Of a stretch of DNA of 12,308 nt, positions 6,907 through 12,308 are shown piece after piece; position 1 is the stretch's first letter, and the number at the start of each line of letters is the position of its first letter. Origin of the DNA: Methylovirgula sp. Lineage in GTDB: Bacteria; Pseudomonadota; Alphaproteobacteria; Rhizobiales; Beijerinckiaceae. Where the stretch lies: contig JASHSW010000124.1 in assembly GCA_030038595.1 (NCBI GenBank), positions 1 through 12,308 on the forward strand, written 5' to 3'. The position numbers were made by a program, and so were the translations under genes. The notes under the pieces were generated by a model. It worked only from the letters and a program-made list of their open reading frames with translations, did no database searches and was not told the DNA's origin.

Positions 6907-8109
6907 ATGGAAGCCAAAGCCGAAGCCGGGTCCCTCGCAGGGCCGGGCGAGACCACTCTTTTCGCCGTTCTCCTGGCGCTCAGCGTGTCGCATTTGATGA
7001 ACGACACGGTGCAATCGCTGCTGCCGGCGATCTATCCGGTCATCCGCGAGTCCTTCCATCTCGATTTCGGCCAGATCGGCATCATCACGCTGGCGTTCCA
7101 GATCACCGCCTCGCTGCTGCAGCCGCTCGTCGGTCTTGCGACGGATCGCCATCCGCGCCCCTATTCGCTGCCGATCGGCATGGGCGCCACATTGATCGGT
7201 CTGCTGCTGCTCTCGGTCGCCAATCACTTCGGCCTCGTCGTACTCGCCGCCGCGATGATCGGCATCGGCTCGTCGGTATTTCACCCCGAGGCCTCGCGCG
7301 TGGCGCGGATGGCGGCGGGCGGCCGGCACGGCATGGCGCAAGCGCTCTTCCAGGTCGGCGGCAATACGGGAGCCGCGATCGGCCCTCTGCTCGCTGCTTT
7401 CATCATCGTGCCGCACGGCCAGCGGGCAATCGCCTTCCTGTCGCTCGTGCCGCTTATCGGCATCGGGCTGCTCGTCGGCATCAGCCATTGGTATGCCGCG
7501 CAAATCGCCGGAAAGGCGGCGCGCGCCCGGCGGCCGCGCGCCGTGCACGGGCTGACGCGCAAACACGTCGCGACCTCCATGGCAATCCTGCTCGCGCTGG
7601 TCTTTTCGAAATTCGTCTATCTGGCGAGCCTCAACAGCTATTTCACCTTCTATCTGATCGCGAAATTCCGCGTCTCGGTGCCTACGGCGCAGTTGTTTTT
7701 ATTTGTCTTCCTCGCCGCCTCGGCGCTCGGCACGTTCTTCGGCGGCCCGCTCGGCGATCGGATCGGGCGGCGTTACGTCATCTGGGGATCGATCCTCGGC
7801 GTGCTGCCGTTCACGCTCGCTTTGCCCTTCGCCAATCTGCCTGCAACCGGCGTGCTGGCCTTCATCATCGGTTTCGTTTTGTCGTCGGCGTTTTCGGCGA
7901 TGATCGTTTATGCGCAGGAATTGATGCCGGGCCGCGTCGGCACCGTCGCCGGATTGTTTTTCGGCTTTGCGTTCGGGATGGCCGGGCTCGGCGCCGCCGT
8001 GCTCGGCCAATTGGCGGATATGACCAGCATCGAGACGGTCTACCACGTGACCGCCTTCCTGCCGGCGATCGGGCTGCTGGCGTATTTCTTGCCGAAACAT
8101 GTCAAGTGA
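6907..8109 (+). CDS. MFS efflux transporter, fosmidomycin-resistance (Fsr) type
   Basis: A 400-residue inner-membrane transporter with the 12-helix MFS pattern. It resembles the Fsr/fosmidomycin-resistance group of drug:H+ antiporters in length (E. coli Fsr is ~406) and in N-terminal motifs: SVSHLMNDTVQSLLPAIYPV (26-45), GIITLAFQITASLLQPLVGL (58-77) and GSSVFHPEASRVARMAA (121-137). The loop 2-3 motif of the second half is clear as GGPLGDRIGRR (279-289); the first-half equivalent is GLATDRHPRP (76-85). A charged cytoplasmic loop (~200-218) divides the halves. The start at 6907 keeps helix 1 intact but has only a weak GAG before it. The tRNA-His ends 24 bp upstream with no visible terminator, so the two may be co-transcribed. 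The true substrate is unknown; a resistance role is by family only. Confidence 0.87.
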   Translation: MEAKAEAGSLAGPGETTLFAVLLALSVSHLMNDTVQSLLPAIYPVIRESFHLDFGQIGIITLAFQITASLLQPLVGLATDRHPRPYSLPIGMGATLIGLLLLSVANHFGLVVLAAAMIGIGSSVFHPEASRVARMAAGGRHGMAQALFQVGGNTGAAIGPLLAAFIIVPHGQRAIAFLSLVPLIGIGLLVGISHWYAAQIAGKAARARRPRAVHGLTRKHVATSMAILLALVFSKFVYLASLNSYFTFYLIAKFRVSVPTAQLFLFVFLAASALGTFFGGPLGDRIGRRYVIWGSILGVLPFTLALPFANLPATGVLAFIIGFVLSSAFSAMIVYAQELMPGRVGTVAGLFFGFAFGMAGLGAAVLGQLADMTSIETVYHVTAFLPAIGLLAYFLPKHVK

Positions 8110-8157
8110 ATCGATGGCGGCGCCTGTCCCCTCCCCGCGACGATGAGGGAACGCGCT

Positions 8158-8190
8158 GCTTCCCGGCAAGCTTACACAAGCCGAGGAAGC
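8158..8190. terminator. Hairpin between convergent MFS gene and membrane protein gene
   Basis: A 10-bp stem with one bulged A: GCTTCCCGGC (8158-8167) pairs with GCCG-A-GGAAGC (8180-8190) around a 12-nt loop. It lies in the 85-bp convergent gap (8110-8194), 4 nt from the end of the minus-strand gene. A smaller stem CCCTC/GAGGG sits just before it (8129-8133/8145-8149). No T-run follows on either strand, so termination is inferred from position and stem strength. Confidence 0.4.
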
Positions 8191-8194
8191 CCCA

Positions 8195-9211
8195 TCAGTC
8201 TCCGGCGTAATCCACCAACCCGCGGCTCGTCAGCACGATCCAGCCGCCGCCGCGCCGTTCGATCGATTTCACGATGCCTGCGCCGGGGATCGTATCGCCC
8301 GGCATGACCTCGAGCGCGCCTTGCGGACCCTCGACGAGCGCAATGCCGTCGTAGACGTCGCGCACCACCCAGTTGGTCAGCACCGGCGGCCTGCGCGGCT
8401 CGGCAAGCGCCCGCGCCGCGGGAGGTTGCGTCATCGCGCTCTGCGGCTCGGCGTTCGCGGGCAGTGAAGCCGTGGTCATCGGCGTGTTCCTCCCGCTGCG
8501 CGCCGCCCGATCCAACGTCGCCTGAATCGCGCGCGGATCGGTGCTTTCGAGTCGCTCGGTCCTTTCGAGGGCGGTCTGGGTGAGCCTCGGTTCGCCGCGC
8601 GCAAATTGGTCGAGCTTCGCCGAGAGCTGTGCGATCGAGACGTTGGCCGTCTCGAAACTTGCCTTCAATTCATCGACACTTTTCTTGAGCGCGCGAATCT
8701 CGTCGGGCGTTTGGACGGCGCGCAGCGCAGCGATATGCGCGTCCAGTTGCTGCATCTCGGCGCCGAGCGCCGCGATCGCGGTGCGCGTATCGTCGTTCTT
8801 GGCGGCCTGCCAGGCAGCCGGATTGCCGGCGTGCGCCATAAACGGAATCGAGCCCAGGTAGCGCCCGCCCGCCGCAAAGGATGCGCCGCAAAGGATCAAC
8901 AGCAACGCGGCCCGCGATGCGGTGCGAAGCCACGTGCGTTTGCGCGGCTTGCTCTCTCCGGCAGCATCGTCTTGGGCGTCGAAGCGCTGCGTCGAAGGCG
9001 GCAGAATGACCAGCGCCGAACTCGGAATGGGCGGCACGTTCGGGCCGGCATTCTCCTTCGGCCTTTCGGAACCCTGCCCCTTTTCCTGGATATCGGCAGA
9101 CGCGGACGCCGGTGCCGCGGTATCTTGCGGCGACTGGGCCGGCGCGGCTTCGTTCGCCGTTTCAGGCTTGGCCGCATCAAAGCTTGGTTCGACCTTGGGT
9201 CCCAAATCCAT
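8195..9211 (-). CDS. Unnamed single-pass membrane protein with coiled coil and C-terminal beta-rich domain
   Basis: I cannot assign a named family to this 338-residue protein. It has four visible parts. Residues 1-90 are disordered and rich in Ala, Pro, Glu and Ser. Residues ~98-116 are a single hydrophobic helix preceded by a basic stretch (KPRKRTWLR), so the N-terminus should be cytoplasmic and the rest periplasmic. Residues ~140-205 are amphipathic and heptad-like (coiled coil). After a low-complexity linker, a compact domain (~277-338) reads as short beta strands (WVVRDVYDGIALVEG, EVMPGDTIPGAGIVKSIE, GWIVLTSRGLVDY). This architecture recalls the GspC/PilP kind of envelope anchor, but that is shape resemblance, not homology I can show. 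The start at 9211 has GGGAG 9 nt upstream. CtrA-like boxes precede it. Confidence 0.85.
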   Translation of the reverse strand: MDLGPKVEPSFDAAKPETANEAAPAQSPQDTAAPASASADIQEKGQGSERPKENAGPNVPPIPSSALVILPPSTQRFDAQDDAAGESKPRKRTWLRTASRAALLLILCGASFAAGGRYLGSIPFMAHAGNPAAWQAAKNDDTRTAIAALGAEMQQLDAHIAALRAVQTPDEIRALKKSVDELKASFETANVSIAQLSAKLDQFARGEPRLTQTALERTERLESTDPRAIQATLDRAARSGRNTPMTTASLPANAEPQSAMTQPPAARALAEPRRPPVLTNWVVRDVYDGIALVEGPQGALEVMPGDTIPGAGIVKSIERRGGGWIVLTSRGLVDYAGD

Positions 9212-9232
9212 GGCGGGGCACTCCCGAACGGG

Positions 9233-9247
9233 TTAACAACAAGTTAG
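9233..9247. promoter_or_regulatory. CtrA-like box 1 (TTAA-N7-TTAG)
   Basis: TTAA (9233-9236), seven bases, TTAG (9244-9247): one mismatch to the CtrA consensus. It lies 22-36 bp upstream of the start codon at 9211, so it would overlap the -10/start region of that gene, a position more typical of repression. Confidence 0.4.
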
Positions 9248-9265
9248 AGACTGCATCGGATTCCG

Positions 9266-9280
9266 TTAAAACCTTGTTAA
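9266..9280. promoter_or_regulatory. CtrA box 2, perfect TTAA-N7-TTAA
   Basis: TTAA (9266-9269), seven bases, TTAA (9277-9280) matches the consensus CtrA site exactly, 18 bp from box 1. It lies 55-69 bp upstream of the minus-strand membrane protein gene and 94-108 bp upstream of mtnA. Either gene, or both, could be the target. The small palindrome ACCTT-GTT-AAGGT (9271-9283) overlaps it. Assuming about 20% each of A and T, an exact match is expected about 0.03 times in a window this size, though intergenic DNA is more AT-rich. Confidence 0.5.
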
Positions 9281-9373
9281 GGTGGCGGCTTTTCGCCGTC
9301 TATTCAGGGAAGCTTTGCGGCAGAGAATGGTTCGCGTTCGCAGCTCGGCACGCGGCCCGATCAAGGATCATCG

Positions 9374-10495
9374 ATGCGCATCGAAGGCACAGAATACAGG
9401 ACGATTTGGCCGAAGGATGGCAAGGTCGCGATCATCGACCAGACCCGTCTGCCGCACGAATTCGCCGTCGTAACGCTCGAAACGCTTGCCGATGCGGCGG
9501 CGGCAATCCGCGACATGAAGGTGCGCGGCGCGCCGCTGATCGGCATCGCCGCCGCGTATGGCCTCGCCCTTGCCATGCAAGCCGACCCTTCGGATGCGGG
9601 GATCGAGACGGCTTCGGCGGCGCTCATGGCTACCCGCCCAACGGCCGTCAACTTGCGTTGGGCGCTTGCCGCGATGCGTGAACATCTGCGGCCGCTGCCG
9701 CCCGCCGCCCGCCCCGCTGCGGCGTTCGCCCGCGCCGCCGATCTCGCCGAGGCTGACGTGGCGCTTTGCGCCGCGATCGGCGACCACGGTTTGGCGTTGA
9801 TCCGCAAGATCGCCGCCGCGAAACAAGGCCCGGTGAACATTCTTACCCATTGCAATGCCGGCTGGCTCTGCGCCGTCGATTGGGGAACGGCCACCGCGCC
9901 GATCTACAAGGCCCACGCGGCCGGCATGGCGCTCCACCTCTTCGTGGACGAGACGCGGCCGCGTAACCAGGGCGCCTCGCTCACCGCCTGGGAATTCCTG
10001 CAGGAAGGCATCCCGCATCAGGTGATCGTCGACAATGCCGGCGGCCACATCATGCAGCACGGCGGGATCGATCTCGTCATCGTCGGCACCGACCGCACCA
10101 CCGCCACGGGCGACGTCTGCAACAAGATCGGCACCTATTTGAAAGCGCTCGCCGCGCACGACAACGGCGTGCCCTTTTACGTCGCCGCACCGTCGCCCTC
10201 GATCGATTTTTCGCTGAGCGACGGAATCAAAGAGATTCCCATCGAGGAGCGCGCCGCAGCCGAAGTCACCGAGATCAGCGGCCTCGGCGAAGACGGACGC
10301 GTCGCGCGCGTCCGGCTGACGCCGCAAGGAAGCGGAGCCGCAAATCCGGGATTTGACGTGACGCCGGCGCGGCTCGTAACCGGACTCATTACCGAACGCG
10401 GGGTGATCAAGGCCGAACGCACCGCGCTGGCGGCGGCTTTCCCGGAACTATCGCGGGAATGGAACAAAGCTTGCCTGCCACGCGACAGGCGTTGA
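9374..10495 (+). CDS. mtnA: S-methyl-5-thioribose-1-phosphate isomerase
   Basis: Converts methylthioribose-1-phosphate to methylthioribulose-1-phosphate, in the cytosolic salvage of methylthioadenosine from polyamine and SAM metabolism. The 373-residue protein shows the family hallmarks: MKVRGAPLIGIAAAYGLALA (48-67), NILTHCNAGWLCAVDWGTA (155-173) with catalytic C160, DNAGGHIMQHGGID (220-233), and GTDRTTATGDVCNKIGTY (238-255) with catalytic D240. C160 and D240 have the same numbers as in the B. subtilis enzyme. The related eIF2B-alpha-like proteins lack this full set. AAGGA (9363-9367) sits 6 nt before the ATG. No other salvage gene (mtnP, mtnK, mtnB, mtnC, mtnD) is in the window. The next gene, an amino-acid permease, is 70 bp downstream on the same strand and may be co-transcribed. 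Confidence 0.96.
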   Translation: MRIEGTEYRTIWPKDGKVAIIDQTRLPHEFAVVTLETLADAAAAIRDMKVRGAPLIGIAAAYGLALAMQADPSDAGIETASAALMATRPTAVNLRWALAAMREHLRPLPPAARPAAAFARAADLAEADVALCAAIGDHGLALIRKIAAAKQGPVNILTHCNAGWLCAVDWGTATAPIYKAHAAGMALHLFVDETRPRNQGASLTAWEFLQEGIPHQVIVDNAGGHIMQHGGIDLVIVGTDRTTATGDVCNKIGTYLKALAAHDNGVPFYVAAPSPSIDFSLSDGIKEIPIEERAAAEVTEISGLGEDGRVARVRLTPQGSGAANPGFDVTPARLVTGLITERGVIKAERTALAAAFPELSREWNKACLPRDRR

Positions 10496-10555
10496 AATAA
10501 TTTCGCCGTGGCTTTCGGCATCGCACTTTTTTGCCGCTCGCGCCGGCACCGACAC

Positions 10556-10561
10556 AGGAGG
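10556..10561 (+). promoter_or_regulatory. Consensus Shine-Dalgarno of the APC permease
   Basis: AGGAGG is the strongest ribosome binding site in the window, 4 nt before the ATG at 10566. It fixes the permease start and suggests efficient translation independent of mtnA. Confidence 0.7.
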
Positions 10562-10565
10562 GATC

Positions 10566-12167
10566 ATGGCGGGCTCCGCGGATAACGGCGGTTCCGAAAA
10601 ACTGCGGCGCGACGCGCATGTCATCGGCCTCCTGTTCGCCAGCACGACGAGCATGATTGGCTCCGGCTGGCTCTTCGGCGCCTACCACGCCTCGAAGATC
10701 GCGGGCCCGCTGAGCGTCTGGAGCTGGGTGATCGGCGCGGCGATCATCCTGCTCATTGCACTCTGCTTCGCCGAACTCGGCGTGTTGTTTCCGCGCAGCG
10801 GCGCGCTCGTTCATATGAGCCATGCGAGCCACGGCGAGGGGCTGGGTCGGATTTGGGGATGGATGCTGTTTCTTGCTTATGTCCCGGTGCCGGCGGTGGA
10901 GGCCGAGGCGATCGTGACCTATGCCGACAACTATCTGCCCTACTTTCTGCAGCACAACGGCAGCGGCCTGCTGAGCGCGACGGGCTTCGTCGTCTGCGCC
11001 CTGCTGCTCGGCCTGTTCGCGCTGCTGAACCTCCTCGCCGTGCGCTTGCTGCTGCGCTTCAATTCGGCGGTCACCTGGTGGAAGCTCGCGGTGCCGGCCG
11101 TTACGGTTTTTGCGCTCATCCTCGGCAGTTCGCACTGGAACGTCTGGGCCGCGGATCCCAAGGGCTACCAGTTCTCGGGCATTTTCACGGCTCTGCCGGC
11201 GGCGGGAATCGTGTTCAGCTTTTTGGGCTTTCGCGCCGCGATCGATCTCGGCGGCGAAAGCTCGAATCCGGCGCGCCATATTCCGCTGGCGGTGATCGGT
11301 TCCGTGCTGATTTCGACCGTCATCTATATCGGTCTGCAAGTGGGCTTCCTGGTGGCTCTGCGGCCGGCCGATCTGGCGACGGGCTGGGCGCACCTGAGCT
11401 TTACCGGAGAGGCGGGTCCGTTCGCCGGACTTGCCGCCGCCCTCGGCATGGGCTGGATGGCGACGCTGCTCTATATCGACGCCTATATCTCGCCGGGCGG
11501 CACCGGGCTCATCTATATCACCGCCGGCTCGCGCATCCTTTTCGCAGTCGGCGAAATGAATGCGGGTCCGCGCGGCTTCACTCTGTTGAACGCGGGCAAA
11601 GCGCCCTGGGTTGCCGTATTGGTCATGTGGGTCGTCGGGATATTATTTCTGGCGCCGTTCCCGGCTTGGCAGCTCATGGTGAATTACGCGACTTCGATCA
11701 CCGTATTGACCTATGGGCTCGGTCCCATCGTGCTTTTGGTGCTGCGCCGCAGCCAGCCCACTCTGGCGCGCCCGTTCCGGCTTTGGGGCGCCGATATTCT
11801 GGCGCCCGTCGCATTCGTCTGCAGCAACTGGATCATTTATTGGACCGGGTTCAAAACCAATTCCTTCATGTTCGGGGTCCTCGCCGTCGGCTTTGCGCTG
11901 TATGCGGCCTATTATCATTTCGCCGCCCGCAAGCCGGCCGAGGAATTCGGCTGGCGCTATATTGCCTGGCTCTTGCCGTGGTTCGGCGGAATGTGGGTGA
12001 TCTCCGCACTCGGCGATATCGACGGAGGCTCCGGCGTGCTCGGCTTCTGGCCCTGCGTAGCGGCGGTCACGATATGGAGCGTGTTCGTCGTCTTCCTCGC
12101 ACTGCGCTCGGCGCTTCCCGCCGAAGAAACTGCGGCGATTATGATGCGCATGCGAGAGATGCCTTAG
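10566..12167 (+). CDS. APC-family amino-acid permease, AspP/YveA-like
   Basis: A 533-residue inner-membrane amino-acid/proton symporter or exchanger of the APC superfamily with about 12 hydrophobic helices. The first-helix unwound motif is [19 protein letters not shown] (30-48). The conserved segment after the sixth helix is [20 protein letters not shown] (221-240), the equivalent of the usual GFE...[16 protein letters not shown] opening is, from memory, shared with the B. subtilis aspartate:proton symporter YveA/AspP, so acidic amino acids are a reasonable but unproven substrate. It has a near-ideal Shine-Dalgarno, AGGAGG at 10556-10561, 4 nt from the ATG. The 70-bp gap after mtnA has a weak 4-bp stem (GCCG/CGGC, 10505-10519) and a six-T run (10527-10532), not convincing as a terminator. 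The stop lies 12 bp from the end of the convergent gltD. Confidence 0.88.
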   Translation: MAGSADNGGSEKLRRDAHVIGLLFASTTSMIGSGWLFGAYHASKIAGPLSVWSWVIGAAIILLIALCFAELGVLFPRSGALVHMSHASHGEGLGRIWGWMLFLAYVPVPAVEAEAIVTYADNYLPYFLQHNGSGLLSATGFVVCALLLGLFALLNLLAVRLLLRFNSAVTWWKLAVPAVTVFALILGSSHWNVWAADPKGYQFSGIFTALPAAGIVFSFLGFRAAIDLGGESSNPARHIPLAVIGSVLISTVIYIGLQVGFLVALRPADLATGWAHLSFTGEAGPFAGLAAALGMGWMATLLYIDAYISPGGTGLIYITAGSRILFAVGEMNAGPRGFTLLNAGKAPWVAVLVMWVVGILFLAPFPAWQLMVNYATSITVLTYGLGPIVLLVLRRSQPTLARPFRLWGADILAPVAFVCSNWIIYWTGFKTNSFMFGVLAVGFALYAAYYHFAARKPAEEFGWRYIAWLLPWFGGMWVISALGDIDGGSGVLGFWPCVAAVTIWSVFVVFLALRSALPAEETAAIMMRMREMP

Positions 12168-12179
12168 CCTCTCGCGTCC

Positions 12180-12308
12180 TCACCTTGGCAGCAGGCTCTC
12201 GCCCATCAGGAACGTATCGACCGCCTGCGCCGCCTGGCGGCCTTCCCGGATCGCCCAGACGATCAGCGATTGGCCGCGCCGCATGTCGCCGCAAGCGAAG
12301 ACCTTCGC
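12180..12308 (-). CDS. gltD: Glutamate synthase (NADPH) small subunit GltD, C-terminal 42 residues
   Basis: The last 43 codons of a minus-strand gene enter from the right edge and end in TGA at 12180-12182. The visible peptide begins [20 protein letters not shown] and continues with [16 protein letters not shown]. This is the C-terminal NAD(P)H/FAD-domain signature of GltD, in which the GD of [12 protein letters not shown] contacts the FAD. GltD feeds electrons from NADPH to the large subunit GltB in the conversion of glutamine and 2-oxoglutarate to two glutamates. The fragment is short but distinctive; other GltD-like FAD oxidoreductases share part of the motif. gltB, if adjacent, lies outside the window. 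Confidence 0.88.
   Translation of the reverse strand, partial: AKVFACGDMRRGQSLIVWAIREGRQAAQAVDTFLMGESLLPR

Noticed and set aside
6840..8210. Open frame starting in the tRNA and overlapping the MFS gene
   Set aside because: It begins inside tRNA-His and translates to Arg-rich sequence, while the 6907 frame gives a clean 12-helix MFS protein.
9212..9373. SAM- or SAH-type riboswitch before mtnA
   Set aside because: mtnA context prompted the search, but I could not fit the conserved core of any SAM-family riboswitch. Only short stems (for example CGGC-TTTTC-GCCG near 9287) are present.
10505..10532. Intrinsic terminator between mtnA and the permease
   Set aside because: The stem is only 4 bp and separated from the T-run by 7 nt, too weak to call.
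1..12308. Defence island, mobile element, CRISPR array or biosynthetic cluster
   Set aside because: No transposase, integrase, direct repeats with spacers, toxin-antitoxin pair or unusual composition was seen; almost every gene is an ordinary metabolic, transport or signalling gene.

Overview
The window looks like chromosomal DNA of an alphaproteobacterium, most likely Hyphomicrobiales (Rhizobiales). Four things point there: high GC, a tRNA-His with no G at position -1 and an A73 discriminator, a PdhS/PleC/DivJ-type PAS histidine kinase, and sequences matching the CtrA box TTAA-N7-TTAA. I cannot name the genus. I saw no insertion sequence, integrase, phage gene or CRISPR array. All genes appear intact except the two cut by the window edges, and coding density is high throughout.

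Layout. Positions 1-932 (minus) hold the N-terminal ~310 residues of a GlcD-type FAD-linked 2-hydroxyacid (glycolate/D-lactate) dehydrogenase, running off the left edge. A 180-bp divergent regulatory gap separates it from lutA-lutB-lutC (1113-3966, plus), a translationally coupled operon joined by ATGA overlaps. It encodes the three-subunit iron-sulfur L-lactate dehydrogenase complex, so the left third is a 2-hydroxyacid oxidation locus. Convergent to lutC is an 846-residue cytoplasmic multi-PAS histidine kinase (4009-6549, minus). Its upstream gap (6550-6805) carries a near-CtrA box and a good candidate promoter for tRNA-His(GTG) at 6806-6882.

Only 24 bp after the tRNA starts an Fsr-like MFS exporter (6907-8109, plus). 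It converges on an unnamed single-pass membrane protein with a coiled coil and a C-terminal beta-rich domain (8195-9211, minus). The 162-bp gap between that gene and mtnA contains one perfect TTAA-N7-TTAA and one TTAA-N7-TTAG. mtnA (9374-10495, plus) encodes methylthioribose-1-phosphate isomerase of the methionine salvage pathway. It is followed by an APC-family amino-acid permease (10566-12167, plus) with a perfect Shine-Dalgarno. The last 129 bp are the C-terminus of GltD, the glutamate synthase small subunit (minus).

Most genes are recognisable metabolic or housekeeping functions, and I did not find a new defence or mobile system. The most interesting signals are regulatory: CtrA-like boxes in front of an undescribed envelope protein and a CtrA-pathway-type kinase, the alphaproteobacterial tRNA-His identity change, and competing inverted repeats in the lut leader.
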